From CmP2 sp052084925 (GTDB lineage: Bacteria; Actinomycetota; Actinomycetes; Actinomycetales; Micrococcaceae), in the NCBI GenBank assembly GCA_052084925.1, contig JBQDEV010000004.1, forward strand, positions 186,001 to 250,000: a DNA stretch of 64,000 nucleotides, in the 5' to 3' direction. The notes beneath the pieces are model-generated. The model was given only the letters and a program-made list of their open reading frames with translations, ran no database searches and had not been told where the DNA came from. Positions 36,061-44,860 of the stretch are shown piece after piece (position 1 is the stretch's first letter; every line of letters begins with the position of its first letter). Both the position numbers and the translations under genes were made by a program.

Positions 36061-39045
36061 TCAGAGCACTTCAGCCAGGAAACGCCCCGTGTAGCTCGAT
36101 GACACCGTTGATACCTGCTCCGGGGTACCGGTGGTCACTAAGGTGCCACCGCCGGAACCGCCCTCGGGCCCCAGGTCGATGACGTGGTCGGCCGATTTGA
36201 TGACGTCCAGATTGTGCTCGATGGTCACGACTGTGTTGCCCTTTTCGACCAAGCGGTTCAGCACACCCAACAGACGACGAATGTCCTCGAAATGGAGTCC
36301 TGTCGTCGGCTCATCCAAAACGTAGATGCTGCGGCCGTTGGAGCGGCGCTGCAGCTCCGTGGCGAGCTTGACGCGTTGCGCCTCGCCGCCCGACAATGTG
36401 GTGGCCGGCTGCCCGAGCCGCACGTATCCCAAACCAACGTCGACCAGGGTATCGAGATAGCGTGAAATCTTGGTGTAAGCAGAGAAGAACTCCGCAGCCT
36501 CCGAGATGGGCATATCCAGGACCTCAGCGATGGTCTTGCCCTTGTACTGGACCTCGAGCGTCTCCCGGTTGTAACGCGACCCGTTGCAGACCTCGCACGG
36601 CACATAGACATCAGGGAGGAAGTTCATTTCGATCTTCAGCGTGCCATCGCCTGAACAGGATTCGCAGCGACCGCCTTTGATGTTGAAGGAGAATCGGCCG
36701 GCCTGGTAGCCGCGCACCTTCGCCTCGGGGGTGTCAGCGAACAGCTTTCGAATCGCGTCGAACACGCCGGTGTAGGTCGCCGGATTGGACCGGGGCGTCC
36801 GGCCGATGGGCGACTGATCGACATGGATCACCTTGTCGAGAAGGTCCACACCGGTGACACGCTTGTGGCGCCCCGGGACATGACGAGCCCCATTGAGCTG
36901 ATTGGCCAGTACCTTATAGAGGATCTCGTTGACCAACGTTGACTTTCCGGACCCCGAGACGCCCGTCACGGCAGTGAAGACTCCCAGCGGGAAATCGACG
37001 GAGACATCCTTGAGGTTATTCTCCCGCGCCCCCACGACGGTGAGCTGCCGATCCGGATCGATCGGTCGACGGACCTCTGGGACGGAAATGCTGCGTCGAC
37101 CGGCCAGGTAATCACCGGTGACCGAGCGCTCATTGGCCTTGAGCTCTTCCAACGAGCCCGAATGAACGATCTCGCCGCCTTGCTCGCCGGCGCGTGGTCC
37201 GATGTCCACGATCCAGTCGGCTTCGGCAATAGTGTCCTCGTCGTGCTCCACCACGATGAGAGTGTTGCCCAAATCGCGCAATCGAATCAAGGTTTCAATC
37301 AGACGCCGGTTGTCACGCTGATGCAGGCCGATGGAAGGCTCGTCCAGCACATAGAGGACACCGACCAGACCGGAACCGATCTGGGTGGCCAGACGAATGC
37401 GCTGAGCTTCCCCGCCGGACAGGGTACCGGCCGGTCGCTCTAGATTCAGATAGTCGAGCCCGACATCGATGAGGAACCGGAGCCGCGCTCTGATCTCCTT
37501 GAGCACCTGATCCGCGATGCGCACATCTCGGTCACTGAGCTCCAGATCATTCATGAACTCGATGGCCTCTTCCATCGGCAGCCGAGAGATCTCGGCGATG
37601 GAGCGTCCGCCCACGAGCACAGAGAGAGACGTGGGGTTGAGCCGGGCACCGTGGCAAGCGGGGCACGGGATCTCGCGCATATACGCTTCGTAACGATCAC
37701 GGGCATGGTCCGATTCCGTTTCCAAGTGCTTGCGCTTGATGTAATCAATGACGCCTTCGAAGCCGGTGGTGTACTTCCGTTCACGACCGAAGCGGTTTCG
37801 GTACTGGACCACGACCTTATAGTCCTTGCCGTGAAGCAGCGCCTTGCGAACCTTTGACGGGAGGTTCTTCCAAGGAGTCTTGAGGGAGAAATCCAGTTCT
37901 TCAGCGAGACCGGACATCAGCCGCTGCCAATACTCGGCGGTCGACTTGCCGATCGACCAGGGGGCGATGGCGCCGTCGGCCAATGAAAGGTCCTCGTCGG
38001 GGACGACCAGTTCCTCATCCACCTGCAGCTGCGAACCGATGCCGGTACATGTCGAGCATGCGCCGAAGGGGTTGTTGAAGGAGAAGGAACGCGGTTCGAT
38101 CTCATCGATCGTCTGCTCGTGCCCGTTCGGGCAGGAGAGATTCTCCGAGAACGAGCGATACTTGGGCTGACCGTCTGCGTCGACTGCGTGGAATTCCCCG
38201 GAATTGGCCCGATCGGGATCGACCGTGGCATCAATGTCTACGAAGTCGACGACGACGAGTCCCTCGGCAAGCTTCAGGGCAGTCTCGATGGAATCGGTGA
38301 GGCGCTGACGGATGCCATCTTTCATAGCCAGCCGGTCGATGACGACGGCGATCGTGTGCTTGATCTGCTTCTTCAGCTTCGGCGGATCCGTGAGCTGCAC
38401 CATCTCTCCATCCACGATGGCGCGAGAGAATCCCTGGGTGGACAGGCTCGAGAAGAGGTCTACGAATTCACCCTTGCGTCCCCGCACAACCGGGGCAAGC
38501 ACCTGAAAGCGTGTTTTCGTCGGAAGCTCTGAGAGTTGATCGACGATCTGCTGAGGTGACTGCCGTGCCGCAGGCTCACCACACTCAGGGCAATGGGGCA
38601 CGCCGATGCGCGCCCAGAGCAGTCGCATGTAGTCGAATACTTCGGTGATCGTGCCGACCGTGGATCGAGGGTTCCGGTTGGTCGACTTCTGATCGATCGA
38701 GACTGCCGGTGAGAGCCCCTCGATGAAATCAACAGCGGGTTTGTCGACCCGACCCAGGAACATGCGCGCGTAGGAAGAGAGAGACTCGACGTAGCGGCGC
38801 TGCCCCTCCGCGAAGATCGTGTCGAAGGCCAGCGATGACTTCCCCGATCCAGACAAGCCGGTGAAGACGACCATAGAATCGCGTGGGATATCAAGATCAA
38901 CATTCTTCAGATTGTGTTCACGCGCTCCCTGCACGACGATTCGGTCATGCGTCGCGCTCCCCCGGCGACTTGAAGGCGCGCCCTCCGGCCGTGCGGCCAG
39001 CGCCGTCGATTCGGTGTCAGGTGACGAAGTGGTTGAGACAGTCAC
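36061..39045 (-). CDS. uvrA: Excinuclease ABC subunit UvrA
   Basis: UvrA is the damage-sensing ATPase of nucleotide excision repair. The 994-aa protein has two ABC modules. The first has Walker A GLSGSGKSSLAFDT (about residue 59) and signature LSGGEAQRIRLA (about 535); the second has GVSGSGKSTLVNEIL (about 690) and LSGGEAQRVKLA (about 875). Zinc-binding pairs are CPACHGARL in the first half and CESCSGDG with CEVCNGSR in the second. The UvrB-binding insertion lies around 150-250. The GTG at 39045 follows GAGGA by 8 nt and avoids a longer ORF with no site. A LexA-like box lies 60 bp upstream. Confidence 0.96.
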   Translation of the reverse strand: MTVSTTSSPDTESTALAARPEGAPSSRRGSATHDRIVVQGAREHNLKNVDLDIPRDSMVVFTGLSGSGKSSLAFDTIFAEGQRRYVESLSSYARMFLGRVDKPAVDFIEGLSPAVSIDQKSTNRNPRSTVGTITEVFDYMRLLWARIGVPHCPECGEPAARQSPQQIVDQLSELPTKTRFQVLAPVVRGRKGEFVDLFSSLSTQGFSRAIVDGEMVQLTDPPKLKKQIKHTIAVVIDRLAMKDGIRQRLTDSIETALKLAEGLVVVDFVDIDATVDPDRANSGEFHAVDADGQPKYRSFSENLSCPNGHEQTIDEIEPRSFSFNNPFGACSTCTGIGSQLQVDEELVVPDEDLSLADGAIAPWSIGKSTAEYWQRLMSGLAEELDFSLKTPWKNLPSKVRKALLHGKDYKVVVQYRNRFGRERKYTTGFEGVIDYIKRKHLETESDHARDRYEAYMREIPCPACHGARLNPTSLSVLVGGRSIAEISRLPMEEAIEFMNDLELSDRDVRIADQVLKEIRARLRFLIDVGLDYLNLERPAGTLSGGEAQRIRLATQIGSGLVGVLYVLDEPSIGLHQRDNRRLIETLIRLRDLGNTLIVVEHDEDTIAEADWIVDIGPRAGEQGGEIVHSGSLEELKANERSVTGDYLAGRRSISVPEVRRPIDPDRQLTVVGARENNLKDVSVDFPLGVFTAVTGVSGSGKSTLVNEILYKVLANQLNGARHVPGRHKRVTGVDLLDKVIHVDQSPIGRTPRSNPATYTGVFDAIRKLFADTPEAKVRGYQAGRFSFNIKGGRCESCSGDGTLKIEMNFLPDVYVPCEVCNGSRYNRETLEVQYKGKTIAEVLDMPISEAAEFFSAYTKISRYLDTLVDVGLGYVRLGQPATTLSGGEAQRVKLATELQRRSNGRSIYVLDEPTTGLHFEDIRRLLGVLNRLVEKGNTVVTIEHNLDVIKSADHVIDLGPEGGSGGGTLVTTGTPEQVSTVSSSYTGRFLAEVL

Positions 39046-39104
39046 AGCGTGATCCTCGCATCGTGAAAGAAGTGGAACGCCCCCTACTCTATGCCAGCTT
39101 GACT

Positions 39105-39120
39105 TCGAACGCACATTCGA
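39105..39120. promoter_or_regulatory. LexA (SOS) box upstream of uvrA
   Basis: TCGAAC-GCAC-ATTCGA differs by one base from the actinobacterial LexA consensus TCGAAC-N4-GTTCGA. It lies 60 bp upstream of the uvrA GTG. On the minus strand a TAGAGT -10-like box (about 39083-39088) follows it, placing the LexA site over the -35 region. It is also about 98 bp upstream of the divergent MBL gene. uvrA is a classical SOS gene, so repression by LexA is likely. Confidence 0.75.
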
Positions 39121-39204
39121 GGTTGGCATGTCTGCTGGTCGTTCGCTCACAGCACACCTTTCAAGGCCGCCCGGGTTGGCTAGTCAGGGTGGCGGGTGCA
39201 TCTC

Positions 39205-39210
39205 TACACT
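39205..39210 (+). promoter_or_regulatory. -10 element of a probable leaderless promoter for the MBL hydrolase gene
   Basis: TACACT is followed by 7 nt and the ATG at 39218. No ribosome site is present in the 7 nt (GAGTCTC), so a leaderless transcript is likely. No convincing -35 is seen. Confidence 0.4.
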
Positions 39211-39217
39211 GAGTCTC

Positions 39218-39913
39218 ATGTCTTCGTCAGTCCACAGCACCGCCGGTCCCATCAGCATCGTTCAGGATCTTCCTGAGGTGACGATTCGGACTCGTTCGGT
39301 CTCGTCGATGGACAACAACGTCTATCTCATCACCTCGAAGACCTCGGGAACCCAGGTCCTGATAGATGCTGCCGATGACACGCAGGCCATCATGGAGCTC
39401 CTGGACTCGGCGACGGCGGATACCCCCTGCCAGACCACCCTCGCTGTCATCATCACCACGCATCAGCATTGGGACCATGTACGTGCATTGGCGGAGGTGT
39501 CGGAGAAGACACAGACCTCCACCGCTGCCGGAACAGATGACGCAGAGGCCATCCGGGAACAGACTCAGGTGAACCCCAAAGTGCTGCTGAATCATGGCGA
39601 CGCGGCACAGTTCGATGGGATCTCGCTCGACATCATCGGCCTGCGAGGACATACTCCCGGGTCGGTCGCACTGGCTTATGTTCCGGATGCCGATTCGCCC
39701 ACCGTCCTGTTCACGGGCGATTCGCTGTTCCCCGGCGGTGTAGGCAACACACAGAATGATGCGGAGCGCTTCAGCCGGCTATTCAGTGATGTCACTGCTC
39801 GGGTCTTCGACGTCTACGACGACGACACCATCGTTCTGCCTGGACATGGGGTAAGCACGACGCTCGGTGCCGAACGTCCTCACCTTGAAGCCTGGAAGGA
39901 ACGGGGCTGGTAG
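39218..39913 (+). CDS. MBL-fold metallo-hydrolase
   Basis: The 231-aa soluble protein of the metallo-beta-lactamase superfamily carries the metal-binding motif HQHWDHV (about residues 84-90), a later Asp in FTGDSLFPGGVGN (about 165) and a final His in LPGHG (about 211). A histidine in LRGHTPGSV (about 143) completes the set expected for a glyoxalase II-like or sulfur-dioxygenase-like hydrolase. The exact substrate is unknown. The ATG at 39218 is chosen for its -10 spacing; the ORF extends to 39128 without a start signal. Gene order beside uvrA suggests, but does not prove, a housekeeping role. Confidence 0.8.
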   Translation: MSSSVHSTAGPISIVQDLPEVTIRTRSVSSMDNNVYLITSKTSGTQVLIDAADDTQAIMELLDSATADTPCQTTLAVIITTHQHWDHVRALAEVSEKTQTSTAAGTDDAEAIREQTQVNPKVLLNHGDAAQFDGISLDIIGLRGHTPGSVALAYVPDADSPTVLFTGDSLFPGGVGNTQNDAERFSRLFSDVTARVFDVYDDDTIVLPGHGVSTTLGAERPHLEAWKERGW

Positions 39914-39931
39914 ATCCCTGGGGCGGGGATC
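39913..39931. terminator. Small hairpin between convergent MBL and methyltransferase genes
   Basis: GATCCC (39913-39918) pairs with GGGATC (39926-39931) across a 7-nt loop, overlapping the last base of the MBL stop. The stem is short, and there are few T residues, so termination efficiency is uncertain. Confidence 0.35.
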
Positions 39932-39945
39932 ACGTCAGCACAGCC

Positions 39946-40791
39946 TCAGATCTGGTAGTCCAAGACCTTCTGACCCACGACGAAGACCCGACGCATCGAG
40001 AAGACGGTGAGCGTGGTTCCGTCGGGAGCCTCGTAGGGCGGATAGGCCTTCAGCATGGCCTCCCGGTATTCCCGGGTGTATTGCTCTTCGAGGCGGGTGC
40101 CGTCTCGTTCGTCTGCCGCTGAAAGACCCTGAAGGACCGGACGCAGGGCCGCGCCGCGGACCCACGCGTAGACCGGTTCCTCACCGAGCAGCGACTGGAG
40201 ATACGTCGTCTCCCAGACGTTCGGCCTGAGCCCAGCATCGATGAGGGTTTCGGCATACTCCAGCGGCGTATAGATCGACTCACGGGTGTAGGTGCCTCGG
40301 GAAGCGTCGGCATACTCAGGACGTCGAGCCAGTTCATTGATCGTGGCATGTGAGGGTGCCGCGTAATTGCCAGGAACCTGCATCCCAAACCAGGCTCCCG
40401 GTTTCAGCGCCTTGAGCCATCTGCCCATCAGTTGCCGGTGTTGAGGAATCCACTGCAGCATCGCGTTGGATACCACCACATCAACGGAAGCATCGGGCAT
40501 CCATTCTGAGGCGTTGGCGTGCTCGAAGCGAAGGTTCTTCGGGGCCTGAGGGTCTTCTGATTGCATGCGTCGGGCAGCCAAGACCATGTCTTCAGAGGAA
40601 TCGAGTCCGATGACTTCTGCGTCTGGCCAACGTTCAGCCAAGGTCCGGGTCATGGTGCCCGGACCGCACCCCAGATCGATCACCACTCTGGGACGTGGCT
40701 CGTCGATCACCGAAGTAAGGTCCTTGAAGGGACGGGCGCGGTGATCCGAGAATTTCGCGTACTGAGCCGGATCCCAGTTGAAATCGTGCAT
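39946..40791 (-). CDS. Class I SAM-dependent methyltransferase, trans-aconitate 2-methyltransferase-like
   Basis: The 281-aa enzyme closely resembles Tam, which methylates trans-aconitate, an inhibitor of aconitase. The N-terminus FNWDPAQYAKFSDHRARPF (about residues 4-22) is the Tam hallmark. SAM-binding motif I is VIDLGCGPGTMTRTLAERWP (about 38-57), with DSSEDMV after it and a motif II in DVVVSNAMLQWIP (about 105-117). The length is slightly longer than the ~250-260 aa family norm. It lies convergent to the MBL gene and divergent from the helicase gene. Substrate assignment is by similarity only. Confidence 0.82.
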   Translation of the reverse strand: MHDFNWDPAQYAKFSDHRARPFKDLTSVIDEPRPRVVIDLGCGPGTMTRTLAERWPDAEVIGLDSSEDMVLAARRMQSEDPQAPKNLRFEHANASEWMPDASVDVVVSNAMLQWIPQHRQLMGRWLKALKPGAWFGMQVPGNYAAPSHATINELARRPEYADASRGTYTRESIYTPLEYAETLIDAGLRPNVWETTYLQSLLGEEPVYAWVRGAALRPVLQGLSAADERDGTRLEEQYTREYREAMLKAYPPYEAPDGTTLTVFSMRRVFVVGQKVLDYQI

Positions 40792-40882
40792 GGGACCACG
40801 CTATATCGGTCGACCCGACGCTGCCGATGGCTGCGACACTCGAGGTCACACGGAGTTCGGACGCCGGATAAGCTGGGAGGCG

Positions 40883-43525
40883 ATGCGACTCCTTGATTAC
40901 CTTCCCGATGCTGACGAACTCCGTGACGCCGCGCCACACAGCAGTGACATGGTCCATGCCCGTTTCGTTGAATGGACACAGTCGCGTGGGATCACGCTGT
41001 ATCCGGCTCAGGAGGAGGCGATGCTCCACTTGGTGGAGGACGACAACGTCATCCTGGCAACGCCGACCGGTTCGGGAAAGTCCATGGTGGCACTCGGTGC
41101 CCACTTCCACGCGCTGGCACGGGGGCGGCGCAGTTACTATACGGCCCCCATCAAAGCTCTGGTCTCCGAGAAATTCTTCGCACTCGTGGACGTCTTCGGT
41201 GCCGAGAATGTTGGCATGGTGACGGGGGATTCCTCCGTGAACGGAGACGCGCCGATCATCTGCTGCACGGCCGAGATCCTGGCGAACGCGGCTCTGAGGG
41301 AAGGCTCCGGTCTCGATATCGGAGCCGTCGTCATGGACGAATTCCACTTCTATGCGGATCCGCAGCGCGGTTGGGCGTGGCAGGTGCCGCTGCTCGAGCT
41401 TCCACAGTCCCAGTTCCTGCTGATGAGCGCAACGCTCGGCGACACGACACGATTCGAGCAGGATCTCTCGGATCGCACCGGGCGTGACACCGTCACCGTC
41501 GCCCATGCAGAACGTCCTATCTCTCTGAGTTTCGAGTACTCCGAAGAACCGGTCCAGGACAAGATCGCTGAGTTGGTGAGTACTCAGCAGGCACCGGTCT
41601 ACATCGTGCATTTCGCCCAGCTGGACGCCATTGAGCGGGCCTCCGCCCTGTCATCAATCGATGTGACCACCCGCGCAGAGAAGGACGCGATCGCTGAACG
41701 CATCGCCGGATTCCCTTTTTCAGCCGGATTCGGAAAGACGCTGAACAGATTGGTGCGTGCCGGAATCGGCGTCCACCATGCCGGCATGCTGCCGAAATAC
41801 CGGCGTCTCGTGGAACGGCTGGCGCAGGACGGGCTCCTCAAGGTCATCTGTGGTACCGACACTCTCGGCGTGGGGATCAATGTTCCCATTCGTACTGTGG
41901 TGATCACCGCACTGAGCAAATTCGATGGGTCCCGAACGCGACATCTCAACGCGCGAGAATTCCACCAGATCGCGGGTCGTGCAGGTCGTGCAGGCTTCGA
42001 CACCTCCGGCACGGTGGTCGTTCAGGCTCCCGAGCACGTTATCGAGAATATTCAGGCTCAAAAGAAGGCTGCCGCCAAGTTCGCCAACATCAAGGATGAG
42101 GCCGAACGGAACAAACGGATCAAGCAGTCCTCCAAGTCGAGCCCGAAGAAGTCTCCGCCCAAGGGTTTCGTCTCATGGGGCCAGGCGACGTTCGACAAGC
42201 TGGTCCAGGCCACACCGGAGCCCATGGTCTCCCAACTCAAGGTCAATCACTCGATCCTGCTGAACCTCCTCGACCGGCCCGGTGATCCGATCCGTGCGGT
42301 GCGCCGCCTGGTGCGGAATAGTCATGAATCGTCGGCGAAGCAGGCGAGTCTGCTTCGACAGTCATTGGGAATTCTGCGTGAGCTGATGGTGACCGGTGTC
42401 GTCGTGCGGCGTTCTGAACCCGACGAGTTCGGCCGCATGATTGATGTCACGGTCGACCTGCAGCCTGATTTCGCGCTCAATCAGCCGCTCTCCCCTTTTG
42501 CACTGGCCGCTTTCGAACTGCTGGAACAGGATTCTCCGACCTATGCCTTGGATATGGTTTCCATGGTGGAGGCCACGCTGGATCAACCGCGCCAAGTGAT
42601 CTCGGCTCAAGTCAAGAAGGCCAAGACGGAAGCCATGACCGCAATGAAGGCAGACGGCATGGAGTACACGGAGCGGATGAAGGCGCTTGATGAGGTGACC
42701 CACCCCCGTCCGCTGGCCGATCTGCTGGAGCAGCAATTCGAGCATTACCGGCAGGGTGCTCCGTGGCTCTCAGACTTTGAGCTGGATCCGAAGTCTGTGG
42801 TTCGAGACATGTTCGAGCGCGCCATGGGATTCACCGACTATGTGAATTTCTATGGGATCGCACGATCCGAGGGTGTCCTGCTTCGTTACCTCACTGATGC
42901 GACGAAGGCACTACGCCAGACCATCCCCCAAGACGCCAGAACAGAGACCCTGGATCTGATTCAAGAGTGGCTCGAGGCCCTCATCAAGCATACGGATTCC
43001 TCACTGCTGGAGGAATGGGAGGATCTCGTCGCCGGCGACATCGACGAACTCCGCAAAGACCACGAGACCCTGGCCCCGCCCACCCCACCGCGGCTGACCG
43101 ACAATGATCAGGTATTCACCGTGATGGTGCGCAATGCGATGTTCCGTCGGGTGGAGCTGTTCGGTGACGAACAGGATGCGCGCCTGGCTGAGCTCGATGA
43201 CGTTCCGGATCGGGCTCGCTCCTTCACCGTCGACGAGTGGGGTGACGCGCTCGATGATTACTTCGGCGAGTACGAGGACATCGACGACTCTCCCGCCGCC
43301 CGTGGCAAGCAGTACTTCCTGGTGGAACGGGTGCCGAGCCTCTCCGACAGTGAACGCGCCGAAACGGGCGTCGGCGACGCTCGTTACTGGACCGTCCGTC
43401 AGATTCTGGTGGACCCTGAGGGCAACCTCGACTTCGGCATCAACGCCGTGGTCAACCTCGACCGGTCAGATGAGCAGGGCTCCCCCTCGATTCTGGTCAC
43501 CTCCGTGGGTGCGCCCGGAGCGTAG
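40883..43525 (+). CDS. DEAD/DEAH-box helicase with DUF3516 C-terminal domain
   Basis: The 880-aa superfamily 2 helicase is related to Ski2/HelY. It has motif I ATPTGSGKS (about residue 57), motif Ia PIKALVSEKF, motif II DEFHFY (about 152), motif III LLMSATLGD (about 179), and motifs IV-VI including VHHAGMLPKYRRLVE (about 295), CGTDTLGVGINVPIRTVVIT (about 325) and the arginine fingers in HQIAGRAGRAGFDTSG (about 362). The C-terminal ~450 residues match DUF3516, found fused to such helicases in Actinomycetota. It may unwind RNA or structured nucleic acid; the true role is unknown. ATG 40883 has GGGAGG very close upstream and TAAGCT (40868-40873) as a possible -10. Confidence 0.85.
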   Translation: MRLLDYLPDADELRDAAPHSSDMVHARFVEWTQSRGITLYPAQEEAMLHLVEDDNVILATPTGSGKSMVALGAHFHALARGRRSYYTAPIKALVSEKFFALVDVFGAENVGMVTGDSSVNGDAPIICCTAEILANAALREGSGLDIGAVVMDEFHFYADPQRGWAWQVPLLELPQSQFLLMSATLGDTTRFEQDLSDRTGRDTVTVAHAERPISLSFEYSEEPVQDKIAELVSTQQAPVYIVHFAQLDAIERASALSSIDVTTRAEKDAIAERIAGFPFSAGFGKTLNRLVRAGIGVHHAGMLPKYRRLVERLAQDGLLKVICGTDTLGVGINVPIRTVVITALSKFDGSRTRHLNAREFHQIAGRAGRAGFDTSGTVVVQAPEHVIENIQAQKKAAAKFANIKDEAERNKRIKQSSKSSPKKSPPKGFVSWGQATFDKLVQATPEPMVSQLKVNHSILLNLLDRPGDPIRAVRRLVRNSHESSAKQASLLRQSLGILRELMVTGVVVRRSEPDEFGRMIDVTVDLQPDFALNQPLSPFALAAFELLEQDSPTYALDMVSMVEATLDQPRQVISAQVKKAKTEAMTAMKADGMEYTERMKALDEVTHPRPLADLLEQQFEHYRQGAPWLSDFELDPKSVVRDMFERAMGFTDYVNFYGIARSEGVLLRYLTDATKALRQTIPQDARTETLDLIQEWLEALIKHTDSSLLEEWEDLVAGDIDELRKDHETLAPPTPPRLTDNDQVFTVMVRNAMFRRVELFGDEQDARLAELDDVPDRARSFTVDEWGDALDDYFGEYEDIDDSPAARGKQYFLVERVPSLSDSERAETGVGDARYWTVRQILVDPEGNLDFGINAVVNLDRSDEQGSPSILVTSVGAPGA

Positions 43526-43534
43526 GGTGGAATC

Positions 43535-44860
43535 ATGACCGATTTGTCTGCCCCGATCTCCTTGCTGCGCAGCCACGGGACCCATCGGCTCCAGGACGGC
43601 ACGCGGATTCGTGACCATGAGTTAGAGGTCCCGCTCGACTACGCGGACCCGCAAGGGCGTCGCCTCTCCGTCTTCGCCCGCGAATACACTGCTGAGGGTG
43701 GCGAGTCCCGACCGTGGCTGCTGTATCTACAGGGCGGACCCGGCGGAAGGGGCGCCCGTTCGGGGCCGCTGTCCGGATGGATGGCCGAGGCGATTACCTC
43801 TTTCCGAATCCTGATGCTCGATCAGCGCGGAACCGGACGCTCGACCCCCGTCACCCGCAGCACGCTGCCCCGCGAGGGTGACAGTGTGCAGCAGGCGGTC
43901 TATCTCAGCCATTTCCGGGCCCCGAACATCGTGCGCGACGCCGAACAGCTCCGCATGGCCCTGGGATCCGGCCCCTGGACGACACTGGGTCAATCCTTCG
44001 GCGGCTTCTGCACCCTGACCTACCTGTCCCTCCACCCCGACGGACTCCGCGCCAGCCTCATCACCGGTGGCCTCCCGCCGATCACCGGTCCGGCCGACCG
44101 GGTCTATCAGGCAACCTACGGCCGCATGCGGGCGCGGAACCGAGAGTTCTTCGACCGTTATCCCGGGGACTGGGCGCTCTGGGAGCGCATCGTCCGACTC
44201 GGGCGGCACTCTGAACAGCGCTTTCCCGACGGCTCCCCGATCACGATCGGTCGCCTCCAGATGCTGGGAATGTACCTCGGAGGCAACACCAGGGTCGATC
44301 AGCTGCATTATCTCTTGCAGGACGCCTTCGCCGAGGGCGAGGACCGGCTCAGCGACACCTTCTTGGAGCAGGCTCATGGGCTGATCAGTCACACTTCTCG
44401 GCCCTTGTATATGGTGATGCACGAGTCCATCTACGCTCAGCCCGAAGCTGAGCCGACGAACTGGGCTGCCCAGCGCGTGCTGAGTGATCACGCCGACTTC
44501 GATCCGGAGCGAACGCCGACTCCGCTGCTGACGGGCGAAATGGTCTTCCCCTGGTACGCCGAGCTCGATCCCGCGCTGCAGCCGCTCGCGGGTGCTGCCG
44601 CCGAGCTGGCCCGCCGCACCGGTTGGGATTCCCTTTACGACCTCGACCGGCTCGCAGCGAATACGGTCCCCGTGGCGGCAGCCGTCTACCGGGACGACGT
44701 CTATGTGGATGCAGAGCTCTCGCTGGAGACGGCCTCGCGTGTACCCGGGCTGACGGTCTGGCAGACCGGGGACCATCACCACGACGGCCTCGGAGAAGAC
44801 GGTGCCGGCATCTTCCGACGCCTCTATGAGATGGTGTCTTCCCCCTCCTCGAAGGACTGA
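43535..44860 (+). CDS. Alpha/beta hydrolase, proline iminopeptidase-like (S33)
   Basis: The 441-aa enzyme belongs to the S33 peptidase/hydrolase family. The oxyanion motif YLQGGPGGRG (about residue 64) and DQRGTGRS (about 99) precede the nucleophile elbow GQSFGGF (serine about 152). Later acidic and histidine residues in the C-terminal region (GDHHHDGLGEDG, about 410) plausibly finish the triad. No signal peptide is visible, so it is cytoplasmic. Such enzymes release N-terminal proline from peptides; exact specificity is unknown. Start ATG has AGGGTGGA upstream, 9 nt after the helicase stop, suggesting co-transcription. Its last 37 bp overlap the convergent TVP38 gene. Confidence 0.85.
   Translation: MTDLSAPISLLRSHGTHRLQDGTRIRDHELEVPLDYADPQGRRLSVFAREYTAEGGESRPWLLYLQGGPGGRGARSGPLSGWMAEAITSFRILMLDQRGTGRSTPVTRSTLPREGDSVQQAVYLSHFRAPNIVRDAEQLRMALGSGPWTTLGQSFGGFCTLTYLSLHPDGLRASLITGGLPPITGPADRVYQATYGRMRARNREFFDRYPGDWALWERIVRLGRHSEQRFPDGSPITIGRLQMLGMYLGGNTRVDQLHYLLQDAFAEGEDRLSDTFLEQAHGLISHTSRPLYMVMHESIYAQPEAEPTNWAAQRVLSDHADFDPERTPTPLLTGEMVFPWYAELDPALQPLAGAAAELARRTGWDSLYDLDRLAANTVPVAAAVYRDDVYVDAELSLETASRVPGLTVWQTGDHHHDGLGEDGAGIFRRLYEMVSSPSSKD

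Noticed and set aside
39046..39150. N-terminal extension of uvrA
   Set aside because: It would cross the LexA-like box and promoter; a good ribosome site precedes the GTG at 39045.
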